Notes: generated by a model from the sequence alone, not told the origin. DNA of 36,826 bases from Myxococcales bacterium (GCA_030681895.1 JAUXRI010000350.1:1-36826); one strand, 5' to 3'; counted from the first letter of the stretch, positions 15,251 through 24,097 are shown. A program made the numbers and translations.

Positions 15251-16057
15251 ATGAACGCCACCTTCAGCAGCAAGTACGGGCCGTGGGCCCTCGTGTGTGG
15301 AGCGTCGGAAGGGCTCGGCGCCGAGTTCGGCAAGCAGCTCGCGCGACGCGGGTTGAACGTCGTCCTCGTCGCCCGCCGCGCCGACGTCCTCGAGCAGGTG
15401 AAGGCGTCGATCCTCACCGAGACGAAGCAAGAGGTCCGCTGCGTGACGGCAGATCTCTCGTTCGCTGACGCGGTGAACGTCGTCGCCGAGGCCACCGCGT
15501 CGTTGAACATCGGCGTGGTCGTCTACAACGCTGCCCTCTCTCCACTCGGCCCGTTCCTCGAGCAGTCGGTCGACGAGAGCCTGCGCGCCATCGACGTGAA
15601 CGTGCGTGGGCCGATCGCGTTCTCACATCACTTCGGCACGCGCATGGCCGAGCAAGGCCGTGGAGGCCTCGTGCTGCTCTCGTCGCTCACCGCGTTCCAG
15701 GGCTCGCCGTTCGTCACGACCTACGGCGCGACCAAGGCGTTCAACCTGACCTTCGCCGAGGGGCTCTGGTTCGAGCTGAAACAACGCGGCGTCGACGTGC
15801 TCTCGGTCTGCGCCGGCGCCACGCGAACACCCAACCTGATGAAGGCCGCTCCTGACGGCGCCCCGGGCATGTTGGAGCCTGCGCAGGTCGTCACCGAGGC
15901 GCTCGATCGGCTCGGCGGTGGGCCCACGATGATCCCCGGCGTGTTCAACCGGTTCGCCTCGTTCATGATGCGCCGCGTGTTGTCGCGCCGGATGACCATC
16001 TCGATCATGGGCGATCAGACTCGCAAGCTGCAGAAGCCGAAGGAACTCCCCCGATGA
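15251..16057 (+). CDS. Short-chain dehydrogenase/reductase
   Basis: The 268-aa classical SDR has the nucleotide-binding motif GASEGLG (17-23), the VYNAA motif (91-95, the NAG equivalent), the catalytic serine in LLSSLTAF (about 144) and the Y158-x3-K162 pair in TTYGATK. An Arg pair after strand 2 (ARR at 41-43) suggests preference for NADP(H). The C-terminus (RFASFMMRRVLSRRMTISIM) is basic and hydrophobic, possibly membrane-associating, like SDRs acting on lipid substrates. The substrate is unknown. The stop overlaps the start of the START-domain gene by four bases (ATGA), so a joint role in lipid handling is a reasonable inference. Confidence 0.9.
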   Translation: MNATFSSKYGPWALVCGASEGLGAEFGKQLARRGLNVVLVARRADVLEQVKASILTETKQEVRCVTADLSFADAVNVVAEATASLNIGVVVYNAALSPLGPFLEQSVDESLRAIDVNVRGPIAFSHHFGTRMAEQGRGGLVLLSSLTAFQGSPFVTTYGATKAFNLTFAEGLWFELKQRGVDVLSVCAGATRTPNLMKAAPDGAPGMLEPAQVVTEALDRLGGGPTMIPGVFNRFASFMMRRVLSRRMTISIMGDQTRKLQKPKELPR

Positions 16058-16644
16058 TCGCGACGTTGATCGCAGCCCTCCTCGCTGCCGACACCGAGAA
16101 GATCGCCGAGTTCGAGAAGGTCTCTGAGACCGACGGCATCACCATCGAGCAGCGCTCGGTCGCGGGCTCGAAGTTCGTCGAGCTGAAGTTCACGAAAGAG
16201 ACCGACAAGAGCGTTCGCTCGCTCTGTGACGCGGCGTTCGGTGACGGCAAGTTCGACGCGGCGGAGCCGGACTTGAAGTCACGCGCCGTCGTCCAGGAGT
16301 CGGCCGACGAGCGGGTGACGTACGAGCAGATCACTCCGCCCATCGTCAGCAACCGCGACTACGTGGTGCGCGCGCGACGCCTCATCACGGGCACCACGTG
16401 CCGCATGACGTTCGAAGCAGCGAACGAGCTGGGCCCCAAACCGCCTGATGGCTGGGTTCGAGTCAGCAAGCTCAGGGGCTATTGGCTCTTCGAGCCGCTC
16501 GAGGGCGGGAAGACGAAGCTCACCTACGTGGTCTTCACCGATCCCGGAGGCTCGATTCCCCCGTTCCTCGTCGAGGGCAACCGCCGGAAGCTGGGCGTCA
16601 ACTGGGTCAAGATGATCGAATCGCGGGGGAAGACGGCGCCGTAG
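16054..16644 (+). CDS. START-domain lipid-binding-like protein
   Basis: The 196-aa protein has a short hydrophobic N-terminus (MIATLIAALLAAD) that may be a signal peptide, then a START/SRPBCC-type domain: ADERVTYEQITPPIVSNRDY followed by VVRARR and a GGKTKLTYVVFTDPGGSIPP stretch closely match bacterial START proteins. These folds bind lipids or sterols in a helix-grip pocket. It is translationally coupled to the preceding SDR gene. Its last 38 bases overlap the 3' end of the convergent EamA gene, so both reading frames are constrained there. Confidence 0.85.
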   Translation: MIATLIAALLAADTEKIAEFEKVSETDGITIEQRSVAGSKFVELKFTKETDKSVRSLCDAAFGDGKFDAAEPDLKSRAVVQESADERVTYEQITPPIVSNRDYVVRARRLITGTTCRMTFEAANELGPKPPDGWVRVSKLRGYWLFEPLEGGKTKLTYVVFTDPGGSIPPFLVEGNRRKLGVNWVKMIESRGKTAP

Positions 16645-17518
16645 GCGTTCTCCCGACGACGACCATCGCGGTCGCTCCGACGATCAACAGCACCGCGACG
16701 ATCACCTCGGGGCCGATCGACTCGCCACCGAACAGCGTGCCGATGAGCACCGCGATCGCGGGGTTCACGTACGAGTAGCTCGTCGCCACCGCTGGCCGCG
16801 TCGCGCGCAGCAGGTACGTGTACGCCGAGTACGCCACCAGCGAGCCGAAGATGCAGAGGTAGACCCACGCGAGCGCGACCTTGAGGGGGATCTCCGTCGG
16901 AGCCCGCTCGCCGATCGCCAGACTCACCAGCCCCGTCGCGACACCGCCGGTGATCATCTGCGTCGCCGCCGAGGTCAGCCCTTTGGGGAGCGGCAGCTTC
17001 CTCGCCAGCATCGAGCCCGCGGCCCACGCGATCGGCGCCACCAGGAGGATCGCTGCCGCGAACGGCTCGGCCCGAAGCTCCTGCCCGAACCCGAGCACCG
17101 CCACGCCCGCGAAGCCCAGCGTGAGGCCAATCCACTCGCGCGGCGTCGTCTTCTCACCGAAGAGCGGCCCCATCGCGGCGGCACACAGCGGCATCGTGCC
17201 GCAGACCACCGCCGCGATGCCCGACGAGATGTGCTTCTCGGCGTACGCGACCGTACCGTTGCCGAGCACGAACATGAGGATGCCGACCGGTGCGGAGAGC
17301 AGCCACTCCTTGCGAGTGGGCCACGCGGCGCCGCGGCTCTTCATGAAGACCAACAACACGGCGCCCACGAGCACGAAGCGCGCGCAGGCCATCATGAACG
17401 GCGGGAGCACCTCGACGGCGATGCGCATCGCCAGGTAGGTCGAGCCCCAGACCAGGTACACCGCTCCGAGCGCGGGGACGACGAAGCGGGTGTCTGGTGC
17501 TGCAGGCGCCGACGACAT
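16607..17518 (-). CDS. EamA/DMT-family exporter (YedA-like)
   Basis: The 303-aa inner-membrane protein has ten predicted helices arranged as two EamA repeats. Typical signatures are visible: YLVWGSTYLAMRIAVEVLPP (18-37) in the first repeat and AYSAYTYLLRATRPAVATSY with VNPAIAVLIGTLFGGE in the second. The first-repeat WGSTYLA motif is characteristic of the drug/metabolite exporters related to YedA. The substrate is unknown. The start ATG is the first in frame and gives a normal family length. It converges with the START-domain gene with a 38-base overlap at the ends. Confidence 0.92.
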   Translation of the reverse strand: MSSAPAAPDTRFVVPALGAVYLVWGSTYLAMRIAVEVLPPFMMACARFVLVGAVLLVFMKSRGAAWPTRKEWLLSAPVGILMFVLGNGTVAYAEKHISSGIAAVVCGTMPLCAAAMGPLFGEKTTPREWIGLTLGFAGVAVLGFGQELRAEPFAAAILLVAPIAWAAGSMLARKLPLPKGLTSAATQMITGGVATGLVSLAIGERAPTEIPLKVALAWVYLCIFGSLVAYSAYTYLLRATRPAVATSYSYVNPAIAVLIGTLFGGESIGPEVIVAVLLIVGATAMVVVGRTPTAPSSPAIRSS

Positions 17519-17557
17519 GGGCGCGTCACGTAACGGCTGACGCGAGCAGAGTCTCCT

Positions 17558-18577
17558 TTAGAAGCGCCCGACGAGCGCGGGGCCGACGGCGACGGCCTCG
17601 TTGCGCCAGCCAGACGGCATCATGGTGATCGTCGGCTGCACGGCCACTGCCGGCGGCGCTGGAGCGGCGGGATCGTCGGCCGTGAGGAAGTACGTGAGCC
17701 CGAAGGTGCCGATGGTGGTGATGAGCGTCGCCGCCGAGACGATCTGAATGTTGTTTGCGGCGAGCGCGAGGCCCAGGAACAGCGTGAGCGCGCCGACGCC
17801 GAGCGGGAGCGCCGTGAGCTTCAAGATGCGGCCGGCCACGAGATCCGGTCCGAGCGCCCAGAGCGCGCCGAGCGCCATGCCGAAGGCCGGCGCGAAGAGG
17901 ATCGCCGACACCCGTGCCGTCGGGTCGAGTTGAGTGAAGAGCAACGACGTGAGCGCGGTGATCACGAAGGCGTACGTCGACGTCATGCCCATCAGCGCCA
18001 GGTCTTCGCCCGAGATGTCCTCGGTGCTCCACAGCGCGATCAACGGCACCAGCATGCCGATCTGCGAGCCGGCCAGCGCGATCAGGCTCGCGATGGAGAA
18101 CTGGCTGACGACCAGGGCCGTCGAGAGCCCGAACCCGGCCAACGCGCCGACCCCGATGCCGAGCGCGATGGTGCCAGCGGTGGCGACGCCGATCGGGTGA
18201 GCGTATTGGAGCGCCGTCGCGGCCCCACCCAGAACCACGCCACCCAGCAGGGCGCCGATGAAGGCGCCGCCGCTGCCGCCACCACCGATGCCAGTGCCGG
18301 CAAACGCGCCCAGGAGGAGACCATCAACCGCTTCCGAGAACGCGAACAACGCGCCGCCCGGGCCGGCCGAGAACCGGCTGAACCGGCCACCCTTCGCGAC
18401 CCGATCCGACGCCTTCGGGCCAGGGGAAGTTGGCGTGGCTTCAGGCTCGGTCGGCGGCGGCGGCGGAGGCGCGGTGACAGCGTCGGGAGGCGCACTCGCG
18501 GGGCTCTCTGCCGTCTGCGCGACTGCGAGCTGAGCGAACAAGACGACCGGGAGCATCCATCGGAGGAGTTGGATCAT
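17558..18577 (-). CDS. Membrane protein with proline-rich exported N-terminus
   Basis: The 339-aa product starts with a signal peptide (cleavage likely after AQLAVA, about residue 20), then a Pro/Ala/Thr-rich linker (about 22-60) including six consecutive prolines. From about residue 75 to 295 it is strongly hydrophobic and Gly/Ala rich with perhaps seven or eight membrane segments, ending in a more polar tail (WRNEAVAVGPALVGRF). I do not recognise the family. A similar layout, secreted linker then Gly-rich hydrophobic core, occurs in uncharacterised myxobacterial proteins. It lies 39 bases upstream of the EamA gene on the same strand and may share its transcript. Confidence 0.6.
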   Translation of the reverse strand: MIQLLRWMLPVVLFAQLAVAQTAESPASAPPDAVTAPPPPPPTEPEATPTSPGPKASDRVAKGGRFSRFSAGPGGALFAFSEAVDGLLLGAFAGTGIGGGGSGGAFIGALLGGVVLGGAATALQYAHPIGVATAGTIALGIGVGALAGFGLSTALVVSQFSIASLIALAGSQIGMLVPLIALWSTEDISGEDLALMGMTSTYAFVITALTSLLFTQLDPTARVSAILFAPAFGMALGALWALGPDLVAGRILKLTALPLGVGALTLFLGLALAANNIQIVSAATLITTIGTFGLTYFLTADDPAAPAPPAVAVQPTITMMPSGWRNEAVAVGPALVGRF

Positions 18578-18661
18578 CAGGGGCGCGAAGAAAGCACACT
18601 GCGTGCCCGATGGAGTGAAAGTCGAATCACTGACTTCGCGACGGGGCCCCTCGAAAAACCG

Positions 18662-19444
18662 TCACTTCACCGTGCTGCGGCCCCAGTAGACCAACGCGTT
18701 GACCTGCGGAGCGAGGGGCTCGAGCCCCAACGCCGGAAAGAGCTCCGGGTCGGAGCTCTTCATCAGCACCAGTCGTCGGGCGACTCGACGGGCCTCGTCG
18801 ACGGCAGCGCGAGTGAGCGGTCGTGCGTCGGCAAAACGTCGCAGCTCGGCAAACGCGGGCGACGCCTTCTTCGTGCGCTCGAACATCGGGTCGAAGAAGA
18901 CGACGTCGACGCTCCGTGATGGCTGCGCGCGGAGCCACGTCTCGGCGTCGGCGTGGTGCACCTCGATGGGCGCGCTCGAAGGCCAGGGCGTCTCGAGTGG
19001 CAGGCCCTCGGCCAGCAGCACCGCGAGCGGCTTCGACGCTTCGAGGCCGATCACGCGCCCTCCAGGGCCCGCTGCGCTCGCCAACACCCGCGCGTCGGCG
19101 CCGAGGCCACAGGTCGCGTCGACGACGAGCTCTCCGGGACGCAGCTGCCCTTCGATCAGCAGGCGGTCAGGCATCTGCGTGCCTTTGCCAAGCCGCTTCA
19201 GCCGCAGCATCGCGAGCCCCGGAGAGACGCCGAGTGAACCCGCCGCGTCGACGAGCGACCAGCCCGTCCCGCCTCTCACCAGGAACGCGTTGGCCACCAC
19301 GCCAAGCTGCGGTCCGAGCCCGCGTTTGTGGGGCCGCTCGAACAGCGGCAGCGCCCACGTCGAGGCAACCCGTCTGGCGTCGGCGATGAACTGGGGTGAC
19401 GGCTCATTGCTCCACGTCACCGCGAGCGGCTCAGGGCTTCGCAT
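18662..19444 (-). CDS. Class I SAM methyltransferase, YpiP/RsmJ-like
   Basis: The 260-aa protein has motif I as VVDATCGLGADARVLAS (107-123), an acidic ribose-binding position in IGLEASKPLA (about 135), a HADAETW segment (about 164-170) and VDVVFFDPMFERTKKAS (179-195). This set, especially DATCGLGxD and the FDPMF, is shared with the 16S rRNA m2G1516 methyltransferase RsmJ and with Bacillus YpiP-like proteins, so an RNA or other guanine-methylating role is a plausible inference. The start overlaps the previous stop by 14 bases; a GTG at 19420, giving MTWSNEPSPQF, is an alternative. It ends the run that starts with ftsB. Confidence 0.8.
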   Translation of the reverse strand: MRSPEPLAVTWSNEPSPQFIADARRVASTWALPLFERPHKRGLGPQLGVVANAFLVRGGTGWSLVDAAGSLGVSPGLAMLRLKRLGKGTQMPDRLLIEGQLRPGELVVDATCGLGADARVLASAAGPGGRVIGLEASKPLAVLLAEGLPLETPWPSSAPIEVHHADAETWLRAQPSRSVDVVFFDPMFERTKKASPAFAELRRFADARPLTRAAVDEARRVARRLVLMKSSDPELFPALGLEPLAPQVNALVYWGRSTVK

Positions 19445-20348
19445 CCCACGCCTGGACCTCGGCCGCGACCTTCCGCACGCCGTCGTACGCCGCGTCATCA
19501 GGCGGCTGGAAGCCGTTGACGCTCATCGGCGAGAGGAGCTCCCGGCCCACGGGATCACGCACGGTCAGCACCATGAGCAGCCGCTGGATCTCGGTGCGCA
19601 CCACCTCGGGCAGCTCGGGGCGAGCGCAGAGGATGTCGCGCGGCGTGCGCTCGGTCTTCGCGATGATGCGAAACGAGAGCGGGTCGATGTCCTTCGAGCG
19701 CTTGAGCGACACGAGCGAGCCCTGGTAGGTCGCGCCCGCGTCGATGCGGCCCTCGAGCACCGCCAGGAGCACCGCCTCGTGGTTGCCGAGGAACTCCATC
19801 GGACCCAGGTGCTTCTTCGGATCGATGCCCTGATCGAGCATCGCCTTGACGGCGTAGATGTAGCCAGAGGTCGACGCGCGATCGACGAAGCCGAACCGCG
19901 CTCCCGGCAGATCCGCCACGCTGCGAATCGGGCTGTCCTGGCGAACGACGATGTAGCCGGCGGCCGTCGCCGAGCCGTCGCCGATCATCTGCACCAGGCA
20001 CGGCAGGGGCCGCTGCTCGTGCGCGAGCGCGTAGGTGTACGGGCTCAACATCACCACGTCGAATTCGCCAGCAGCGGTCTTCGCGACGACGTCTTCGTAG
20101 CTGTCGCCGATCACCAGCTCGACGGGCACGCCCAGCTGCCGGGAGAGGTACTCGTCGAGCTTTGCGTAGCTCTTCTCGAGCGACTCCCTGGCGAGGACGG
20201 GCGGCACCAGCATACGCAGCCTGGTGAAGCCTGCGGGCGCAGCGAAGAGCGACTGTCGAACCGGCGCCTGCCGGGGCTTCACGGGGGCTGGTGCGATGGG
20301 CTGCACGCACGAGCCGAGAACCAGAAGGCCAAGCGCGAGGCCCCTCAT
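19431..20348 (-). CDS. PhnD-type substrate-binding lipoprotein
   Basis: A 305-aa lipoprotein with lipobox LGSC (C14). The mature part is a PhnD/SsuA-type type-2 periplasmic binding protein: LRMLVPPVLARESL (44-57), LDEYLSRQLGVPVELVIG (64-81), FDVVMLSPYTYALA (about 95-108), GYIVVRQDSPIRSVADLPG (about 131-149) and DAGATYQGSLVSLKRS (203-218) are standard positions. Such proteins usually bind phosphonates or related oxyanions for ABC import, but no permease or ATPase gene is adjacent. Instead its ATG overlaps the stop of a HAMP-GGDEF gene by four bases, suggesting a sensing partner rather than a transporter subunit. Confidence 0.88.
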   Translation of the reverse strand: MRGLALGLLVLGSCVQPIAPAPVKPRQAPVRQSLFAAPAGFTRLRMLVPPVLARESLEKSYAKLDEYLSRQLGVPVELVIGDSYEDVVAKTAAGEFDVVMLSPYTYALAHEQRPLPCLVQMIGDGSATAAGYIVVRQDSPIRSVADLPGARFGFVDRASTSGYIYAVKAMLDQGIDPKKHLGPMEFLGNHEAVLLAVLEGRIDAGATYQGSLVSLKRSKDIDPLSFRIIAKTERTPRDILCARPELPEVVRTEIQRLLMVLTVRDPVGRELLSPMSVNGFQPPDDAAYDGVRKVAAEVQAWDAKP

Positions 20349-21625
20349 GCGGCCTTCGCTCCGACGACCTTGTTCCGGCCCTGACGCTTGGCGACGTAGA
20401 GCGCCTGATCGGCTGCCTCGAGCACCGTCTCGGCCGTCGCGCCGTCTTCAGGAAAGGTCGCGACCCCGACGCTGACCGTGATGCGCTGCGTCCACCTGGC
20501 GCCCTCGTTGATCTTCAGCTCGACCGACTCACGCATGCGCTCGGCGACCTGCATCGCCTCGGCCTTGGTGGTCTCGGGCAGCAACACGGCGAACTCTTCA
20601 CCGCCATAGCGGGAGATCAAATCGGTCTGGCGCAGGTCGGCGCCGAGCACCTCGGCGAGCCTGCGCAACAGCTCGTCACCAGCCGGGTGCCCCATCGAGT
20701 CGTTCACCTTCTTGAAGAAGTCGACGTCGAGCATCAGCACGGCGAGCGGCCGCTTGTGGCGCTCACAGCGCAGCAGCTCGGAATGGAGCGTCTCCTGGAA
20801 GCGGCGGTGGTTGAAGAGCCCCGTCAGCCCATCGGTCACCGCGAGGCGCTCCAGCCGCGCGTTGGCCTCGGAGAGTTCCCGCGTGCGATCGGCGACGGTG
20901 TGCTCGAGGTTCTCGCGCTCGGTCTGCAGCGCCGACGCCATGCGGTTGACGATGTCGGACAGCTCGGCCATCTCGCGCCCGGGCAGCGAGGGCACGCGGG
21001 TCGACAGGTGCCCTTCTCCCATGCGGCGCACCGAGTGTTCGAGCACGCGCACTGGCTGAATCACCACCCGGTTGAGGCCGAGGAACAGCGCACCGGCGAT
21101 GAAGAAGAACAGGCCCACCGTGCCCATCGCCCACCGGCGACGCACCAGGGTGAAGGCCTCTTCCATCTGCGCGAGCGAGAACCGGGCCGTCACCGTCGCC
21201 CAGCGAATGCCCGAGGTGGCCGGCGTGGCGATTCGCAGCACGTTGCCCTCGCGCACCCACGTCGGTCCCTCGGAGCCGAGCGCCTGCTGGGTGAAGGGAT
21301 CCGTCAGCACCCGGTTGAACTTCTCGGGGCTCGAGTGCGCCATCACGCGGGCGTCGTCGTCGATCACTGCGAGCTCGAGCAGGCCATGGGGCGCGAGCCG
21401 CTCGGCGGTGTGCGCGACCACGGTGTCGAGGCCCGCCATGTCATTCTGCGCGACCGAGGTGGCCACGGTGACGCTGAGGGCCTCGAGCGCGGTGAGGTTG
21501 AGCTCCTTGAACTCCTCGAGCTCGTCGCGGTTCGAGGCGCGCACGGCGATGAAGGCGACCGCAGTCAGCGCGATGGCGACGACGCCGGGTACCAGCAGCG
21601 TCAGCTGTCCGCGGATGCCGATCAC
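20345..21625 (-). CDS. Membrane HAMP-GGDEF diguanylate cyclase
   Basis: The 426-aa protein has TM1 (about 7-29), a periplasmic sensor region (30-165), TM2 (about 167-187), HAMP (about 186-240), a short coiled coil and a GGDEF domain (about 262-421). The active-site loop reads RYGGEEF (GGEEF 341-345) and an inhibitory I-site RQTD (332-335) stands five residues before it, so it should make cyclic di-GMP with product feedback. The GTG start is supported by GGAGGAA nine bases upstream. The periplasmic domain is not recognised. The downstream PhnD-type lipoprotein gene overlaps by four bases, making that lipoprotein a candidate ligand-binding partner. Confidence 0.92.
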   Translation of the reverse strand: MIGIRGQLTLLVPGVVAIALTAVAFIAVRASNRDELEEFKELNLTALEALSVTVATSVAQNDMAGLDTVVAHTAERLAPHGLLELAVIDDDARVMAHSSPEKFNRVLTDPFTQQALGSEGPTWVREGNVLRIATPATSGIRWATVTARFSLAQMEEAFTLVRRRWAMGTVGLFFFIAGALFLGLNRVVIQPVRVLEHSVRRMGEGHLSTRVPSLPGREMAELSDIVNRMASALQTERENLEHTVADRTRELSEANARLERLAVTDGLTGLFNHRRFQETLHSELLRCERHKRPLAVLMLDVDFFKKVNDSMGHPAGDELLRRLAEVLGADLRQTDLISRYGGEEFAVLLPETTKAEAMQVAERMRESVELKINEGARWTQRITVSVGVATFPEDGATAETVLEAADQALYVAKRQGRNKVVGAKAA

Positions 21626-21650
21626 GCTGCGTGTTCCTCCGACCCGCGTT

Positions 21651-23819
21651 TCAGCTGGCCTTCTGTGCCTGCAGCTGAGCCACCGTCACCGACTGGTTCC
21701 GACCGTGGCGCTTGGCAAAGTACAGGCACTGGTCGGCGAGGTCGATGAGCGTCTGCTTGGCCTCGCCATGATCCGGGAACGTCGCGACGCCGAGCGACAT
21801 GGTGATCTTCAGCGGGCCCTGCTCGGTCTGGAACACCTCTTTCAGCACGCGATCACGAATGCGCTCGGCGATGGCGTGCGCGCCCTTCATGTCGGTCTCG
21901 GGCATGACGATGCAGAACTCCTCGCCGCCGTACCGGGCCACCACGTCGGTGTCGCGGGCAGTCTCACGCAAGATGCGCGCGACGCCTTTGAGCACTTGAT
22001 CGCCCGTGGGGTGGCCGTAGGTGTCGTTGACGCTCTTGAAGTGATCGACGTCGGTGAGCACGACCGACACCTTCCGCCCGTAGCGCTTGGCCGTGGCCAT
22101 CGCGTCGTCGAAGCGGCTCTGGAACGTGCGGTGGTTGAGCAGGCCGGTGAGCCCATCGGTCGTCGCCATGCGCTCCATCTGCTCGTACAGCTGCGCGCGG
22201 AGCACGGCCTGGGCGGCCTGAATGGCGATCACCTCGAGCATGCGCAGCTCGTCGTCGTCGAAGGCGGCCTTGCGGCGTGAGCCTGAGACGAGCGTTCCGA
22301 GAATGCGGTTGCCGGCGACGAGCGGGAAGATCTTGAGGCTCTGGAGCCCGCGGATCTGCGTGTCGTCGTCGAAGATGATCTGCCGGTCCATCGCGCCGAC
22401 GTCGCGGCCGGGCAGCGGCGCGCCGTAGCGCACGACGTTCGCCACCAGCCCGTTGTTGTCGGGAAAGGTCTGGCCCTCGAGCGCGCGGCCCGCCGAGGTG
22501 ACGCCGCTCATTCGCACGATGCGGTGCTGCCGCGCGCCGTTCTGTTCGGCGACGAGGGTGACGGCGCAGAAGTCGAGCTGGGCCACCTGGCGCGCGCTCT
22601 CGAGCACCGCGAGGAAGACCTGCTCCGGAGAGCTGGCGCGGTTGAGCTCTTCGATGGCGCGGAAGAACCGGTCCTTCTCGTCGCGCGAGCGGCGGATGTA
22701 GCCCATCACCCGCTCGACCTCGATCGCGCGGAGCACCTCGCCGGCGATCGTCGAGAGCAGCTTCTCGTCTTCTTCGGTGAACGGGTGGTTCTCGAGGCGA
22801 TCGGCGACCAGCACGCCACGCACCAGGCCCGTGCCTTCGAGAATGGGCACCGCCACCACCGCGCGCACCGTCGGGCCGCCGGACTCGTAGTGGGTGACGC
22901 CCTTGAGGCCCGCCTGACCGTTCATGCGCACCGGCACGCTGCGCTTGAGGAGCGCGCCGAAGATGCCCTCGCCTGCCGCGAAGCGCTCCCGCTGCACGTG
23001 CTCACTCGCCGAGCGGCAGTCGTGGAGCTTGAGCGATCGATCGTCCGACGTGAGCAGGAACGCGCCGACGCTGTGCGCCTTCAGCGCGACCTCGGCGACT
23101 TCGAGCGCGCTGCCGGTGGCGCCTTCGATCTCCTTCACGGCCGCGAGCAGCCACTTCTCGTGATCCTTCACGCCGGGCATCGAGTCGTGCGTGCCGCTCG
23201 AGACGAGGCGGAAGGTGCGCGCGCGCTCTTCGACCTCTTTGAGGCGCAGCTTCACGGCTTCGTCTTCGGCGGTACGCGACACCGCGAGCCGGGCCGAGAG
23301 CACCACGTGGTACAGCACGGCGAACAGTCCAATGAACGTGACGCGCGCGAGGAACGTGCCCCAGCGATCGGGCAACGTCAGCACCGCGTCGAACAGCACC
23401 GCCGTGCCCAGCAACGTGACGCCCGCCGTGCGCGAGAGGAACGACACCAGGAACGCCATCAACAGGTAGACGACCGGGAAGAGCAGCTCGCTGCTCAAGG
23501 CGACGGCGACGAAGGCCACCGCGAGACCCGTCGCGCCGAGCTCCAGCTCGTCGCGCAGGCTGACGGCCACGTGCAGCATCGAGCGCCGCACCCGGCGAAT
23601 CGTCGACAGCGTCGTGGCCAGCAGCAGCAACCCGAACACCGCCGCGTCGGCCCACTCGAGCCCCTCGAACGAGCGGAACCGGCCGCGCGCGAGGAACGCG
23701 AACGTCATCAACACCGAGACCGCCGGCACCAGGCGCACCAGGCTCTGGGCCCACTTCGCTGGCGTGAAGCTCATCGAGCGCGGCGCTTTGAAGCGTGGCA
23801 GCGAAGACACCGGCGTCAT
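21651..23819 (-). CDS. Multi-span membrane GAF-GAF-GGDEF diguanylate cyclase
   Basis: The 722-aa protein begins with about five or six transmembrane segments (between residues 28 and 178), a linker, two GAF domains (about 240-370 and 395-545) and a GGDEF domain (about 552-712). The active loop is RYGGEEF (GGEEF 631-635) with I-site RDTD (622-625). It should synthesise cyclic di-GMP in response to ligands or redox cues bound by the GAF domains; cysteines C268 and C418 are candidate sensor residues. The ATG overlaps the ftsB/divIC stop by four bases (ATGA). The second cyclase gene starts 25 bases after its stop. Confidence 0.92.
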   Translation of the reverse strand: MTPVSSLPRFKAPRSMSFTPAKWAQSLVRLVPAVSVLMTFAFLARGRFRSFEGLEWADAAVFGLLLLATTLSTIRRVRRSMLHVAVSLRDELELGATGLAVAFVAVALSSELLFPVVYLLMAFLVSFLSRTAGVTLLGTAVLFDAVLTLPDRWGTFLARVTFIGLFAVLYHVVLSARLAVSRTAEDEAVKLRLKEVEERARTFRLVSSGTHDSMPGVKDHEKWLLAAVKEIEGATGSALEVAEVALKAHSVGAFLLTSDDRSLKLHDCRSASEHVQRERFAAGEGIFGALLKRSVPVRMNGQAGLKGVTHYESGGPTVRAVVAVPILEGTGLVRGVLVADRLENHPFTEEDEKLLSTIAGEVLRAIEVERVMGYIRRSRDEKDRFFRAIEELNRASSPEQVFLAVLESARQVAQLDFCAVTLVAEQNGARQHRIVRMSGVTSAGRALEGQTFPDNNGLVANVVRYGAPLPGRDVGAMDRQIIFDDDTQIRGLQSLKIFPLVAGNRILGTLVSGSRRKAAFDDDELRMLEVIAIQAAQAVLRAQLYEQMERMATTDGLTGLLNHRTFQSRFDDAMATAKRYGRKVSVVLTDVDHFKSVNDTYGHPTGDQVLKGVARILRETARDTDVVARYGGEEFCIVMPETDMKGAHAIAERIRDRVLKEVFQTEQGPLKITMSLGVATFPDHGEAKQTLIDLADQCLYFAKRHGRNQSVTVAQLQAQKAS

Positions 23820-24097
23820 GAACCCTCCAGGCTGAAGACGATCTCACCGGGCTTCACGAGCCCAAGCTCTTCACGTGCGGCGCGCTCGAGGGCGCGGGGA
23901 TCATCACGCAGCGCTTCGACCTCACGGCGCAGCCGCACGTTGTCGTCGCCGAGCCGCTTGTTGCGCTCCTTGAGCGACTTCACGTCTTGAGAGAGCCGCA
24001 GATAGCGCCGGAAGCCACCCTCAGCGGCCGCCGACGCCGCAGCCGCAATCAGGGCGACGAACACGCATGCCCAGAGGAGCTGTTGACGGCGCATCAT
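23816..24097 (-). CDS. ftsB: FtsB/DivIC-type septum formation initiator
   Basis: The 93-aa bitopic protein has one N-terminal helix (LLWACVFVALIAAAASAAA), then a coiled coil (LSQDVKSLKERNKRLGDDN and on) and the FtsB/DivIC C-terminal signature ARDELGLVKPGEIVF-like segment, here AAREELGLVKPGEIVFSLEG. FtsB links FtsL and FtsQ in the divisome and helps activate septal peptidoglycan synthesis. The frame is open to 24202 but the hydrophobic helix fits a start at the tandem ATG-ATG (24097 or 24094). Its stop overlaps the start of the GAF-GGDEF gene, an unusual neighbour for a division gene. Confidence 0.85.
   Translation of the reverse strand: MMRRQQLLWACVFVALIAAAASAAAEGGFRRYLRLSQDVKSLKERNKRLGDDNVRLRREVEALRDDPRALERAAREELGLVKPGEIVFSLEGS

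Noticed and set aside
18630..18661. GGGGCCCC palindrome and short AAGTC/GACTT stem after the methyltransferase gene
   Set aside because: Stems are short or bulged and no T-run follows, so a terminator call is not supported.
18699..23990. Several long plus-strand open frames (for example 18699-20384, 20291-21748, 22524-23990)
   Set aside because: They lie opposite the methyltransferase, PhnD-type and GGDEF genes, are rich in Arg, Ala, Glu and His, and have no recognisable motifs. Antisense composition explains them.
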